NCBI RefSeq assembly: GCF_014651015.1
Contig: NZ_BMWB01000003.1
Location: 92,561-156,560, forward strand
From: Streptomyces xantholiticus
GTDB taxonomy: Bacteria; Actinomycetota; Actinomycetes; Streptomycetales; Streptomycetaceae
Reading direction: 5' to 3'
DNA length: 64,000 nucleotides
In this document: piece after piece, positions 26,856 to 35,623 of the stretch
Numbering within the stretch: the first letter of the stretch is position 1
How the letters are laid out: the number at the start of each line of letters is the position of its first letter
Program-made: the position numbers and the translations under genes
Notes under the pieces: generated by a model
The model's input: only the letters and a program-made list of their open reading frames with translations
Databases searched by the model: none
What the model was told of the DNA's origin: nothing

Positions 26856-27315
26856 TAGTTCGAGCAGGTCCGGTTCGCGACGGTCCGGTTCGCGACGGTC
26901 CGATTCGCGACGGTCCGATTCGCGACGGTCCGGTTCGCGACGGTCTGGTACGGGACGGTCCGGTTCGCGACGGTCTCGCCGGGGAAGCGGACGCCGATGC
27001 GGTCGCGGACCGCGTCGAGCGTCCGCATCACAGCAGCATGCCGTCGAGCGGGACGAGGGGCGACTCGCACTCGCCCGCCCGCACGGCCCGCATCACCTCG
27101 TTCGCCTCGTTCGCCTCGTTCGCCTCGTGCTCCAGCGAGTCCCTGCGGCCGTCGGAACTCCTCGGGCTCCGCGCCGGCGAAGGCCTTGGGGGACGCCCCG
27201 GTACGGGACGCGACCGCCACGACCTCGGCGTCCGGCATCCGCATCAGGTCCTCGATGAACCGCGCGGCCATGCCGCCCGTGGCCCGTACGCCCACCGCAC
27301 GTGTCGCTCATCTTT
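26856..27315 (-). pseudogene. Collapsed Gfo/Idh/MocA-family oxidoreductase
   Basis: Minus strand. GVRATGGMAARFIEDLMRMPDAEVVAVASRTG is the N-terminus of the family. It is joined after about 20 codons, in another frame, to a C-terminal part: LEHEANEANEANEVMRAVRAGECESPLVPLDGML, then after a further shift MRTLDAVRDRIGVRFPGE. Roughly 250 middle residues are missing. A triple 9-bp repeat (27096-27126 region) and a 7-copy 15-bp repeat have expanded in it. The C-terminal tail VANRT repeats run to the IS630 junction. Confidence 0.8.
26872..26976 (+). repeat. 15-bp tandem repeat, 7 copies
   Basis: Seven consecutive units of consensus GGTTCGCGACGGTCC at 26872, 26887, 26902, 26917, 26932, 26947 and 26962, with one to three differences between copies. 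Read on the minus strand they encode VANRT repeats at the end of the oxidoreductase pseudogene. It begins 15 bp after the IS630 right end. Likely variable between strains. Confidence 0.9.
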
Positions 27316-27382
27316 CCCCACCCCTGGTTCGCGACGGGCGAGCTGAGAGCATAGTTGTCGAAAATAGGATGAGGAGCGGTAG

Positions 27383-28696
27383 ATGCCGGAGAGCGGCCAG
27401 GGTGAACAAGGGCACAACACTCAATTCGGACCGGCATCCGCGCCACCGGCCGCCGCGGCGGCCCCCATTGCCGCGGGGGTGGCCGCGGCCCGCCGGGCCG
27501 GGCTCGTCGTCACGCTGGTCCTCGGCGGTCTCACCGCGCTGCCGCCGTTGTCCATGGACATGTACCTTCCTGCGCTGCCCGCCGTCACCGACTCGCTGCA
27601 CGCCCCCGCCGCGACCGTCCAGCTCACCCTCACCGCGTGCCTCGCCGGCATGGCCCTCGGTCAGCTCGTCGTCGGTCCTATGAGCGACAGGTGGGGGCGC
27701 CGCCGTCCGCTGCTCGTCGGCATGCTCGTGTACGTCGTCGCCACCGCGATCTGCGCGTTCGCCCCGACCGCCGAAATGCTCATCGCCTTCCGCCTGTTGC
27801 AGGGCCTCGCGGGCGCGGCCGGCATCGTCATCGCCCGCGCGGTGGTGCGCGACCTCTACGACGGCGAGGAGATGGCCAGGTTCTTCTCCACCCTGATGCT
27901 GATCTCCGGCGCCGCCCCGATCATCGCCCCGCTCATCGGCGGCCAGGTGCTGCGGGTCACCGACTGGCGCGGCATCTTCGTCGTCCTCACCGCCGTCGGC
28001 ATCCTGCTCACGCTCGTGGTCGCCAAATGGCTCCAGGAGACCCTGCCGGAGGAGAAGCGGCACAGCGGCGGCGTCGGCGAGGCGCTGCGCACCATGCGCG
28101 GCCTGCTCGCCGACCGGGTCTTCACCGGCTACATGCTCACCGGCGGGCTCGCCTTCGCCGCGCTGTTCGCGTACATCTCGGCGTCGCCGTTCGTGGTGCA
28201 GGAGATCTACGGCGCCTCGCCGCAGATGTTCAGTCTGCTCTTCGGCATCAACTCGATCGGCCTGATCGCCGTCGGCCAGATCAACGGCAGACTGCTCGTC
28301 GGCCGGGTCAGCCTCGACAAGGCCCTCGGCTTCGGCCTGGCCGTCATCACCCTGGCGGCGACCGCGCTGCTGTTGCTGACGTCGGGCGTCTTCGGCGCGG
28401 TGGGACTGTTCCCGATCGCGGCGGGGCTGTTCGTCCTGATGTCCGCGATGGGCCTGGCGATGCCGAACACGAACGCTCTCGCCCTGCAGCGCACCCCGCA
28501 CGCGGCCGGCTCGGCGTCGGCCCTGATCGGCACGTCGGCGTTCCTGATCGGCGCGGTGGCGTCGCCGCTGGTCGGTATCGCGGGGGAGGCGACGGCGGTG
28601 CCGATGGCTGTGGTGCAGGCGGTGTGTGCGGTGGGAGCGGTGGCGTGCTTCGTCGGCCTGTGCAGGCCGTGGCGGCGGAGGCCGGAGGCGGTCTGA
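27383..28696 (+). CDS. Bcr/CflA family drug-resistance MFS exporter
   Basis: 437 aa. ATG with GAGGAGCGG upstream. A 40-residue Pro/Ala-rich tail precedes 12 membrane segments. TALPPLSMDMYLPALPAV is the hallmark of the Bcr/CflA group, and the loop after helix 2 holds GPMSDRWGRRRPLL (MFS motif A). Members pump out bicyclomycin, chloramphenicol or similar compounds by proton antiport. It stands alone, with a TAGGAT hexamer 13 nt before the start. Confidence 0.93.
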   Translation: MPESGQGEQGHNTQFGPASAPPAAAAAPIAAGVAAARRAGLVVTLVLGGLTALPPLSMDMYLPALPAVTDSLHAPAATVQLTLTACLAGMALGQLVVGPMSDRWGRRRPLLVGMLVYVVATAICAFAPTAEMLIAFRLLQGLAGAAGIVIARAVVRDLYDGEEMARFFSTLMLISGAAPIIAPLIGGQVLRVTDWRGIFVVLTAVGILLTLVVAKWLQETLPEEKRHSGGVGEALRTMRGLLADRVFTGYMLTGGLAFAALFAYISASPFVVQEIYGASPQMFSLLFGINSIGLIAVGQINGRLLVGRVSLDKALGFGLAVITLAATALLLLTSGVFGAVGLFPIAAGLFVLMSAMGLAMPNTNALALQRTPHAAGSASALIGTSAFLIGAVASPLVGIAGEATAVPMAVVQAVCAVGAVACFVGLCRPWRRRPEAV

Positions 28697-29035
28697 GGCG
28701 GCGGCGCGCTGTCGCACGAGGGCGCGATGGGGGTGCGCGGGCGCGCGTGGCGGCCTGTTCCCCGACTGCCCCTGAGCCCGGGGCCGCGGGGTGCCACCTT
28801 CCCGAAACCGGGCTCCTCCCTCTACGCCTGGCGGCGTGCGGGGATCCCAAGGACCCGTTCAAGGGTGCTCCGCACCTCTGCCGCCGGCAGGACTGCGCAG
28901 GCGGCCCGTCCGGCGTCCGAGGAGACCGCGCGCAGCGCGGTACCGGGGTCATGGGCATGCCCCGCTTCGGAAGAGGGGGTGGGGACGGCCCGCGCAGCGG
29001 CCCGCCCGCCCGCGCCCCGCACGTACACTCGCTCG
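28697..29035. other. Intergenic region between the exporter and the Rsm22-like gene
   Basis: 339 bp. Open frames on both strands are Arg/Ala/Gly-rich shadows without recognisable domains. The only clear element is the -10 hexamer at 29024-29029. Confidence 0.4.
29024..29029 (+). promoter_or_regulatory. -10 hexamer TACACT for a leaderless transcript
   Basis: TACACT ends 6 nt before GTG 29036, with no ribosome site. This spacing is typical of leaderless actinobacterial genes. Confidence 0.6.
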
Positions 29036-30040
29036 GTGAGCGCCACCACCCCCACCGCCGACATCCTCCGTGCCGTGCTCGCCGCGTCGCTGGACGGGCT
29101 GCCGCCCAGGCAGGCCGCGCAGGCCGTCGAGCGGCTGATCGCCAACTACCGCGGGCAGACACCCACCGCCGCACCCATCCTGCGGGACCGCGGCGACGTC
29201 GTCGCCTACGCCGCGTACCGGATGCCGGCGACCTTCGAGGCGGTGCGGTCCGCACTCGCTGCGCTGCGGGCGGCGGTACCGGGGTGGGTGCCCGGCACGC
29301 ACACCGACCTCGGCGGCGGCACCGGCGCCGCGAGTTGGGCGGTCGCCGACGTGTGGGACGAGGCGGCGCCGAGCACGACGGTGCTGGACTGGGCCGAGGC
29401 CGCGATCGCGCTCGGCCGGGAACTGGCCGCCGCTTCCCAGGTGCCCTCCCTGCGTGACACGCACTGGCAGCGCTCACGGATCAGCTCGACGCTCCGTATC
29501 GAGAGCACCGATCTCGTCACCGTCTCGTACGTCCTCAACGAGCTCACCGCCGCCGACCGCGCCGCCGTCGTCGCAGAGTCCGCCCGCGCCGCCCGGACCG
29601 TCGTCGTCGTCGAGCCGGGCACCCCCGACGGCTACGCGCGGATCATCGAGGCCCGCGACGCCCTGATCGCCGCCGGACTGCACATCGCCGCGCCCTGTCC
29701 GCACAGCGCCTCCTGTCCCATAGAGCGGGGCTCCGACTGGTGCCACTTCGCCGCCCGGGTGTCCCGTTCCTCCTTGCACCGGCAGGTCAAGGGCGGCTCG
29801 CTGCCGTACGAGGACGAGAAGTTCAGCTACGTCGCCGCCACCCGCGTCCCGGTGGAGCCGGCCACCGCCCGGGTGGTCCGCAAGCCGCAGATCCGCAAGG
29901 GCCTGGTGCTGCTCGACCTGTGCACCAAGGACGAGGGGCTGCGCCGCGACACGGTGACCAAGCGGCACGGGGCGCTCTACAAGGAGGCCAGGGACGCGGA
30001 GTGGGGCGACGCCTGGCCGCCCGGCCAGGGCCAGGAGTGA
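29036..30040 (+). CDS. Rsm22-like (small ribosomal subunit Rsm22 family) SAM-dependent methyltransferase
   Basis: 334 aa. GTG 29036 follows a -10 hexamer by 6 nt. The SAM site is THTDLGGGTGAASWA, later DLVTVSYVLNEL and a VVVEPGTPDGYARI strand. A Cys cluster CPHSASCPIERGSDWCHF (CPH...C...WCHF) matches the Rsm22 family, which carries Cys ligands for an Fe-S cluster or zinc and has been linked to ribosomal RNA or ribosome assembly. The C-terminus is basic (RKPQIRKGLVLLDLC). The bacterial role is not settled. Confidence 0.88.
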   Translation: MSATTPTADILRAVLAASLDGLPPRQAAQAVERLIANYRGQTPTAAPILRDRGDVVAYAAYRMPATFEAVRSALAALRAAVPGWVPGTHTDLGGGTGAASWAVADVWDEAAPSTTVLDWAEAAIALGRELAAASQVPSLRDTHWQRSRISSTLRIESTDLVTVSYVLNELTAADRAAVVAESARAARTVVVVEPGTPDGYARIIEARDALIAAGLHIAAPCPHSASCPIERGSDWCHFAARVSRSSLHRQVKGGSLPYEDEKFSYVAATRVPVEPATARVVRKPQIRKGLVLLDLCTKDEGLRRDTVTKRHGALYKEARDAEWGDAWPPGQGQE

Positions 30041-30072
30041 GACGAGACGTCTCGCCTCATCGTTGCTAGATT
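30038..30072 (+). promoter_or_regulatory. Palindromic operator and -10 element of the tetR gene
   Basis: A 22-bp dyad at 30038-30059 has the perfect 12-bp core CGAGACGTCTCG (30043-30054) and outer arms TGAG/CTCA with one mismatched pair. TAGATT (30067-30072) lies 8 nt before ATG 30080. The dyad sits at about -35, so binding would block the promoter: an autorepression operator for the TetR protein just downstream (inference). Confidence 0.75.
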
Positions 30073-30079
30073 GGCCGCC

Positions 30080-30697
30080 ATGACCGAGACCAAGGCACCC
30101 GACCACTCACGCCGTAGCGAGCGCTCCCGCCGCGCGATCTACGACGCCGCCCTCGCCCTCGTCGGCGAGATCGGGTATGCCAGGACCACGATCGAGGGCA
30201 TCGCCTCCCGCGCCGGGGTCGGCAAGCAGACGATCTACCGCTGGTGGCCCTCCAAAGCCGCCGTCCTCCTCGAGGCGTTCCTCGACCTCGCCGAACAAGC
30301 GTCGGACGCGGCCGCTCCCGGCGGCTACGAGATCCCCGACACCGGCGACCTCGAGGCCGACCTCCGTCTGGTTCTGCGTGCCACCGTCGACGAGATGAAC
30401 ACGCCCGTCTACGACGCCCCCGCCCGCGCGCTCGCCGCGGAGGGCGTGGTCGACGCGGCGGTGGGGGCCCAGTTCGTGGAAAAGCTGCTCGAGCCGCAGC
30501 TCCAGCTCTATGTCACGCGACTGCGCGCCGCGCAGCAGGCCGGACAGGTGCGGGCCGGGATCGATGCCCGTATCGCCCTGGAGCTCTTCGTGGGACCGCT
30601 CGCGCACCGCTGGCTGTTGCGCACCCTGCCGCTCACCCACGAGTACGCCGATCTGGTCGTGGACTACGCCGTGAACGGCCTCGCGCCCCGCGACTGA
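30080..30697 (+). CDS. TetR/AcrR family regulator (autoregulated)
   Basis: 205 aa from ATG 30080; an upstream in-frame TTG lies inside the -10 element and is rejected. The helix-turn-helix is textbook: AIYDAALALVGEIGYARTTIEGIASRAGVGKQTIYRWWPSK (residues about 18-58). The C-terminal domain (TetR_C type 16-like, with LRATVDEMNTP and FVGPLAHRWLL) binds an unknown ligand. The 22-bp palindrome overlapping its promoter is likely its own operator. The control target beyond itself is not evident. Confidence 0.94.
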   Translation: MTETKAPDHSRRSERSRRAIYDAALALVGEIGYARTTIEGIASRAGVGKQTIYRWWPSKAAVLLEAFLDLAEQASDAAAPGGYEIPDTGDLEADLRLVLRATVDEMNTPVYDAPARALAAEGVVDAAVGAQFVEKLLEPQLQLYVTRLRAAQQAGQVRAGIDARIALELFVGPLAHRWLLRTLPLTHEYADLVVDYAVNGLAPRD

Positions 30698-30883
30698 TCC
30701 CGGCCGCCCCGCGAGTGATTCCGGCGCCCCGAGCATGCACCCCGCGCGCCCCGACAGGCGCGTGTGCCCCACCCCGGAGGGCGACGTGCCCCACCCCGGT
30801 TGAGGACTGTGGCCACCCAGGGAGCAGGATGGTGGGAGCATGGCAGTGTCCGCGTGGGGCGAGCGTGAGGTGTGAGGGGATAG

Positions 30884-31642
30884 ATGGGCGACGGTATCGG
30901 CCGCTACCGCGGCACGGCGAACAGGCCTTCCCGGGAGAGCCGGCTGACGCAGTGGCTGCGCCGCCGCAGCGGGAACACCGACGCGGAGGACTCGCAGCGC
31001 GAGGACCTGCTACTGGCCGCCGCCGCCGTGGGACTGCCGCTCGCGCCCGCCGCTCACCCCGTCGGTTACCGCTGTTCCTGTGAGCGCATCGGCTGTCCTA
31101 CGCCGGCCACCCATCCGATCTCGTTCGCCTGGCAGACCCAGTCCACGACCGACAAGGCGCAGGTCCAGCGCTGGGCGCAGGGTCAGCCGGAGGCGAACTT
31201 CATCACCGCGACCGGCATGGTGCACGACGTCCTCGACGTCCCTCTGGAGGCCGGTCGGGACGCGCTCGCCCGGCTGCTGGAGCGGGGGATCGACGTCGGC
31301 CCGGCCGCCGAGGTGGGCACGGACCGGATGCTCTTCTTCACCGCCACCCGCGGCACCCCGGAGGACGAGGACGAGTGGTGGCCCTGCGCACTGGACTGCC
31401 ACCCGGAGACCATGGACGAGCACCCGGGGCTGCGCTGGCACTGCCGCGGCAGCTACGTCCTGGTGCCCCCGGCCCGGCTCCCCGGCGACGGTGACCTCGG
31501 CGTCTCCTGGGTCCGTGGCCCGGAGCATCCGCTGCCGGATCCGCTGACGCTGCTGGAGACGCTGACGGACGCGTGCGCGAAATACGCGGGCGAGAACGAG
31601 GACTTGGACCACCACGCGACAGCCTGGCCCCTCGGCCGCTGA
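30884..31642 (+). CDS. Bifunctional DNA primase/polymerase N-terminal domain protein
   Basis: 252 aa. ATG with AGGGGA upstream. After a basic N-terminus, LLAAAAVGLPLAPAAHPVGYRC is followed by CSCERIGCPTPATHP, a Cys/His cluster found in Prim-Pol N-terminal proteins, then VQRWAQGQPEANFITATG and VLDVP where the catalytic acidic residue sits. Only this domain is present, with no helicase, as in the many short Streptomyces copies. The role in replication or repair is unknown. The gene is solitary. Confidence 0.85.
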   Translation: MGDGIGRYRGTANRPSRESRLTQWLRRRSGNTDAEDSQREDLLLAAAAVGLPLAPAAHPVGYRCSCERIGCPTPATHPISFAWQTQSTTDKAQVQRWAQGQPEANFITATGMVHDVLDVPLEAGRDALARLLERGIDVGPAAEVGTDRMLFFTATRGTPEDEDEWWPCALDCHPETMDEHPGLRWHCRGSYVLVPPARLPGDGDLGVSWVRGPEHPLPDPLTLLETLTDACAKYAGENEDLDHHATAWPLGR

Positions 31643-31698
31643 ACCGTTCGCCCCGGAGCACGACAGGAGCAGGCCCGCCGAAGCCGCCGCCCCTCGCG

Positions 31699-32694
31699 CT
31701 ATTCGCCCTTCGCGGCGGTGAGGCCCGTCAGACGGCCCCGTACCTCCACCACCTGCCCGGGCTCGCCCCCGTTGCCCGGCGGGACCACCACGGCAAGGTT
31801 CGAGACCCGCTCCTTGGTGAGCGAGGACTTCACCTCGCCGGTCAGCAGCGCCTTCACGTCCGGTACGACCTTCAGCCGCACACCCTTCGCGGCCGTCTGG
31901 CGTTCGAAGTTGCGCACCGAGAAGAAGACGAACCCGCCGCCGTCCTGCGTGAGAAGCCCCAGCGGCGCGAAGTCGCCCGTGTCGAGCGGCTGGTCGATGT
32001 ACTGGGTGCTCGTCCCCAGCACGTTGGCGCCCTTCGCACGGACCGCGCGCCACACGGAGGTGTGCGGGCCGGCCTTGAAGTGGGCGGGCTTCCCGCTCTG
32101 CATGTACGAGGCGTACTCCTCGCTCAAATTGCGCGGGGCGACCGCCAGCGCCGCGCTGTCCGGGGCGACGGGTTCGGCGTACCCGTCCTTGTCCGTCTTG
32201 AAGGTGGGGACCTGCTGCGGGGAAAGGATCGTCAGATAGGCGGCCCGCCATCCCGCGTCGGCGCCGGTGCGCAAGAAGACGAGCAGCCAGCGGCTGTCCC
32301 GCGCGCCGCCGTCCCGGTCGCGGTTGGAGTCCGTGTCCGCCACGAACCAGCGAGGCCAGCCCGCCTTCTTCGGGATGACGAACTTGGCGTCGGACAGCTC
32401 CAGCGGCGAGTGGTTGGGGTTGCCGTTCGGGAAGTTGACCTGGCGCGCCTTGAGACCGGCCTGGTTGATCGCCCCCAGTGCACCGGTGACATGGGCGGCG
32501 TCGAGAGTGGGGTCATACGCCTTGTCGGCCTTGTTGTACGCCTCTGTGAACGCGGCGAGCGCCTGCTCCGCCTCATCCTTCGTCGCCGAGGGGACGACCG
32601 CCCGCTCCCCGTGCACCGTCACGCACCCGCTCGCCGTCAGCGACAGCACCGCCAACGCCGCGAGCCCCGTCGTCGTCCGACCCAGCCTTCTCAT
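31699..32694 (-). CDS. Lipoprotein of unknown function (possibly DUF8094)
   Basis: 331 aa. The signal peptide LAALAVLSLTASGC ends in a lipobox, so it should be anchored outside the membrane. The mature part begins VTVHGERAVVPSATKDEAEQAL, then FTEAYNKADKAYDP, GWPRWFVADTDSNRD and WLLVFLRTGADAGWRAAYLT. I associate this with the DUF8094 family of Streptomyces lipoproteins, from memory only. The fold looks NTF2-like at the start. No operon partner is visible. Confidence 0.75.
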   Translation of the reverse strand: MRRLGRTTTGLAALAVLSLTASGCVTVHGERAVVPSATKDEAEQALAAFTEAYNKADKAYDPTLDAAHVTGALGAINQAGLKARQVNFPNGNPNHSPLELSDAKFVIPKKAGWPRWFVADTDSNRDRDGGARDSRWLLVFLRTGADAGWRAAYLTILSPQQVPTFKTDKDGYAEPVAPDSAALAVAPRNLSEEYASYMQSGKPAHFKAGPHTSVWRAVRAKGANVLGTSTQYIDQPLDTGDFAPLGLLTQDGGGFVFFSVRNFERQTAAKGVRLKVVPDVKALLTGEVKSSLTKERVSNLAVVVPPGNGGEPGQVVEVRGRLTGLTAAKGE

Positions 32695-33121
32695 CGGTTG
32701 CCTTCTGCTCCTCGACCCCCATGGACCGTCCGAACCCTACCGGGGCCGGAAACGGACCGAGCGCCGGGACCGGATACAGCGCCCACACCGTGACCTGGAG
32801 GACGGCCGGGCCCGGCCGGAAGGTGAACACGCCCTTGCCCAGCGTCCCGTACCGGATGTCCGCCCGGATCGTCGCACGGATGCCGACTCGCGGCACGGGC
32901 CCGATCCGCCTGGTCGGGCTGCCGACCGAACGCATGGGCGTCGGGGGGAGCAAAGGATCGGGGGACATCCGAGGAACCCGCTCCCGCGCCGTCACACCAC
33001 TGGGCCGGCCCCCTTGGGGGGTGCGCCCGCCGCACCGGCCCGGGAACTCGAGGACGGCATCCGGGAGCGGGGCTTCACCGGGAAACCGCCGGTTCCTGAA
33101 CCGGGATGCTTGAATGCCTGC
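32695..33121. other. Divergent intergenic region; possible uncharacterised minus-strand reading frame
   Basis: 427 bp. A minus-strand frame from ATG 32935 has strongly GC-biased third positions and reads naturally (RATIRADIRYGTLGKG, then VLQVTVWALYPVPALG), but it runs out of frame past the lipoprotein start to 32573 and lacks a known domain. It could be a remnant of an upstream gene. A dyad lies at 33089-33104. Confidence 0.3.
33089..33104 (+). promoter_or_regulatory. Perfect dyad CCGGTTC-ct-GAACCGG upstream of the PhzF gene
   Basis: 7-bp arms and a 2-nt spacer, ending 17 nt before GTG 33122. Too short a loop for a terminator, so an operator is more likely. A TTGAAT hexamer (33111-33116) between dyad and start may be the -10. 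Confidence 0.5.
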
Positions 33122-33907
33122 GTGAACGAACTCGACGCGCTCGGCGTGAGCGGCGAACTCGACATTCTGCACGTCTTCTGTGACGGCAACGGGCGGCACG
33201 GCAACGCCCTCGGCGTCGTACGTGACCCCCGTCGCCACCCTGACCGCGGCTCCCGGCAGGCCCTCGCCGCCGAACTGGGCTTCAGCGAGACCGTGTTCGT
33301 CGACGACCCCGAACGCGGTGTCGTCGACATCTACACCCCCACGGTGCGTCTGCCCTTCGCCGGGCACCCCCTCGTCGGCACCGCCTGGCTGCTCGATCTG
33401 GAGTCCGTCAACCCGCCTGCGGGCGAGGTCTGGGCGCGCCACGACGGCGAGTTCACCTGGATCACCGCCCGCGCAGAATGGGCGCCGCCCCGGCGGCTCG
33501 AGCAGTACGCGTCACCGGCGGAGGTCGACGCACTGCCGGCTCCGCCGCCGGGCGAGGGGTGGCTGTACGCGTGGGCGTGGGAGGACGAGGCGGCGGGCCG
33601 GGTACGGGCCCGTGCCTTCCCCCGGCGCGGGGACAGCGTCGTCGAGGACGAGGCGACAGGCGCGGCGGCGCTGCTGCTCACCGACCGGCTCGGGCGTGCC
33701 CTGAACATCACTCAGGGCCGGGGGTCGCAGATCCTGACCGCCCCCGGCCCTGACGGCATCGTCGAGATCGGCGGCCGCGTCCGCCTTGCGACGCCCGCGT
33801 CCGCCCCTGCCGCCGCCCCGGCCCCCGCCCCCGTGCGGATGACCCTCGCAAGGGGCGGGCTGACCCGGCTGCCGCACGCGGTGACCATGCCGGGCCGCAC
33901 GTCCTGA
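33122..33907 (+). CDS. PhzF-family isomerase/epimerase-like protein
   Basis: 261 aa. GTG chosen as the first start before the folded part; no ribosome site, so possibly leaderless. ILHVFCDGNGRHGNALGVV and QALAAELGFSETVFVD are the PhzF N-terminal motifs (the conserved Glu follows FS), and LPFAGHPLVGTAWLL is the second signature. The C-terminal half has VVEDEATGAAALLL, normally the E-x-x-TGSA phosphate-like site. PhzF proteins share the diaminopimelate epimerase fold; the substrate here is unknown and no phenazine genes are nearby. Its end is 3 nt from the converging heme oxygenase gene. Confidence 0.88.
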   Translation: MNELDALGVSGELDILHVFCDGNGRHGNALGVVRDPRRHPDRGSRQALAAELGFSETVFVDDPERGVVDIYTPTVRLPFAGHPLVGTAWLLDLESVNPPAGEVWARHDGEFTWITARAEWAPPRRLEQYASPAEVDALPAPPPGEGWLYAWAWEDEAAGRVRARAFPRRGDSVVEDEATGAAALLLTDRLGRALNITQGRGSQILTAPGPDGIVEIGGRVRLATPASAPAAAPAPAPVRMTLARGGLTRLPHAVTMPGRTS

Positions 33908-33910
33908 CCG

Positions 33911-34573
33911 CTACGCGCTGAGCGGGAACTCCCGCTCCAGCTCTCGCAGGATGGCCACGTTGTGGTCGAAGGCCAGCCGGCACTCGTCGACCATGCGCTG
34001 CTTCTCCAGGTCGTCGACGTCCACCGCGTCCAGCAGTTCGCGGTAACCGCGCTTGAAGGCCGCCGGGTTCGGGATCTGCTCGAAGACGTAGAACCGGACG
34101 CCGTCGCCCTTGCGGTCGAAGCCCCAGGTCTTCTCCGCCATGTCGCGCAGCACCTGGCCGCCGGAGAGATCGCCGAGATAGCGGGTGTAGTGGTGCGCCA
34201 CATATCCGGCGGGCCAGGTCCGCGCGCACTCCTCGATCCGGGCGGCGTACGCGGCCGTGGCCGGCAGCGGTACGAGCTCCTCGGGCAGGACGCCGGCACC
34301 GCGCAGATGCCCGAGGTCGCGCGCCAGCTCCGCCGTGCGCATCAGCTCGGGCCTGATGAACGGGCCGGCGACCGGGTCGTCCTTCAGCGCCTCCGCCGTG
34401 CCCTCCAGCGCGCGGTAGACGAACCACAGCTCCTCGGTGTACCGCGCGTACGCCTCGACACCGAGCCGGCCCGCGAGCAGGTGGTCCATGAAATGGGACG
34501 TCTGCACCGTGGTGTGCCGCTCGTGCGAGGCGAGACGGATCAGCGTCGAGAAGGGGGTGCCGGTGGCGTCCAA
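33911..34573 (-). CDS. Biliverdin-producing heme oxygenase
   Basis: 220 aa. TTG 34573 is chosen for GGAGG 6 nt upstream. FSTLIRLASHERHTTVQTSHFMDHLL carries the proximal heme His (in ERHTTVQ), and RYLGDLSGGQVLRDMAEK is the distal-helix heme-oxygenase signature. FYVFEQIPNPAAFKRGYRELLDAV follows as usual. The enzyme opens heme to biliverdin, CO and iron. It is a single gene, convergent with the PhzF gene. Confidence 0.94.
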   Translation of the reverse strand: MDATGTPFSTLIRLASHERHTTVQTSHFMDHLLAGRLGVEAYARYTEELWFVYRALEGTAEALKDDPVAGPFIRPELMRTAELARDLGHLRGAGVLPEELVPLPATAAYAARIEECARTWPAGYVAHHYTRYLGDLSGGQVLRDMAEKTWGFDRKGDGVRFYVFEQIPNPAAFKRGYRELLDAVDVDDLEKQRMVDECRLAFDHNVAILRELEREFPLSA

Positions 34574-34707
34574 GGCGAGCCTCCAGAGAACCGAAGGGGC
34601 GGGAACGGGCGGCGACGGCTGTTGCCCCCACCGATCCTGCTGCTCAGGCTCGGCTGAGTCAATGTGTTCCCGACGTTCTGTCGGTAAAACGCTACCCGCC
34701 CCGGGGC

Positions 34708-35565
34708 TCAGGGCAACGTGAGAATTTCGGCCCCCGTGTCGGTCACCACCAGCGTGTGCTCGAACTGTGCCGTCCGCTTGCGGTCCTTCGTGACCACCGT
34801 CCAGCCGTCGTCCCACATGTCGTACTCGTACGTGCCGAGCGTGAGCATCGGCTCGATGGTGAACGTCATTCCCGGCTGGATGACGGTGGTGGCGTGCGCC
34901 GCGTCGTAGTGCGGAATGATCAGGCCGGAGTGGAACGACGAGTTGATCCCGTGCCCTGTGAAGTCGCGGACGACCCCGTAACCGAAACGCTTGGCGTACG
35001 ACTCGATGACCCGGCCGATGACATTGATCTGGCGGCCCGGCTTGACCGCCTTGATCGCACGGTTCAGCGACTCCCGGGTGCGCTCGACGAGCAGCCGTGA
35101 CTCCTCGTCGACGTCACCGCAGAGGTAGGTGGCGTTGTTGTCGCCGTGCACACCGTTGATGTACGCCGTGACGTCCAGGTTCACGATGTCGCCGTCCCGC
35201 AGGACGGTCGAGTCCGGGATCCCGTGGCAGATCACCTCGTTGATCGAGGCGCACAGTGACTTGGGGAAGCCGCGGTAGCCGAGCGTCGACGGGTAGGCGC
35301 CGTGGTCGCACATGAACTCGTGCGCCACCCGGTCGAGTTCGTCCGTCGTCACACCCGGGGCGATGTGCTTGGCGGCCTCCTCCATCGCCTGCGCGGCGAT
35401 GCGGCCCGCGATGCGCATCCGCTCGACGGTCTCCGAGTCCTGGACCTCCGGCCCGGAGTACGGGGTCGGCGCGGGCTTCCCGACATACTCGGGACGCCGG
35501 ATGTTGCCGGGGACGGAGCGGGTGGGAGAGAGCTCCCCTGGTACGAGCAGCGACTGGCCAGACAT
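34708..35565 (-). CDS. map: Type I methionine aminopeptidase
   Basis: 285 aa. ATG 35565 lies 7 nt after TAGACT, so the mRNA is probably leaderless. A 40-residue N-terminal extension ([24 protein letters not shown]) is typical of actinobacterial MetAP1c. The dimetal ligands are visible: [18 protein letters not shown] (two Asp), [11 protein letters not shown] (His), FTIEPML (Glu) and QFEHTLVV (Glu). It removes the initiator Met from new proteins. Confidence 0.96.
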   Translation of the reverse strand: MSGQSLLVPGELSPTRSVPGNIRRPEYVGKPAPTPYSGPEVQDSETVERMRIAGRIAAQAMEEAAKHIAPGVTTDELDRVAHEFMCDHGAYPSTLGYRGFPKSLCASINEVICHGIPDSTVLRDGDIVNLDVTAYINGVHGDNNATYLCGDVDEESRLLVERTRESLNRAIKAVKPGRQINVIGRVIESYAKRFGYGVVRDFTGHGINSSFHSGLIIPHYDAAHATTVIQPGMTFTIEPMLTLGTYEYDMWDDGWTVVTKDRKRTAQFEHTLVVTDTGAEILTLP

Positions 35566-35572
35566 GGCAGCG

Positions 35573-35578
35573 AGTCTA
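35573..35578 (-). promoter_or_regulatory. -10 hexamer TAGACT for leaderless map
   Basis: Minus-strand TAGACT with a 7-nt gap to ATG 35565 and no ribosome site. Confidence 0.6.
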
Positions 35579-35623
35579 ACCAGCCCTGCTGGGGCAGCAT
35601 GGCCTGAGAGGAAGGAGCCGACG

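Noticed and set aside
26872..26976. CRISPR array at the 15-bp repeats
   Set aside because: Units are contiguous with no spacers, and they encode a VANRT repeat; a simple tandem repeat.
32573..32935. Minus-strand frame upstream of the DUF8094-like lipoprotein
   Set aside because: High GC at third positions, but it overlaps the lipoprotein start by about 120 bp in another frame and has no known domain.
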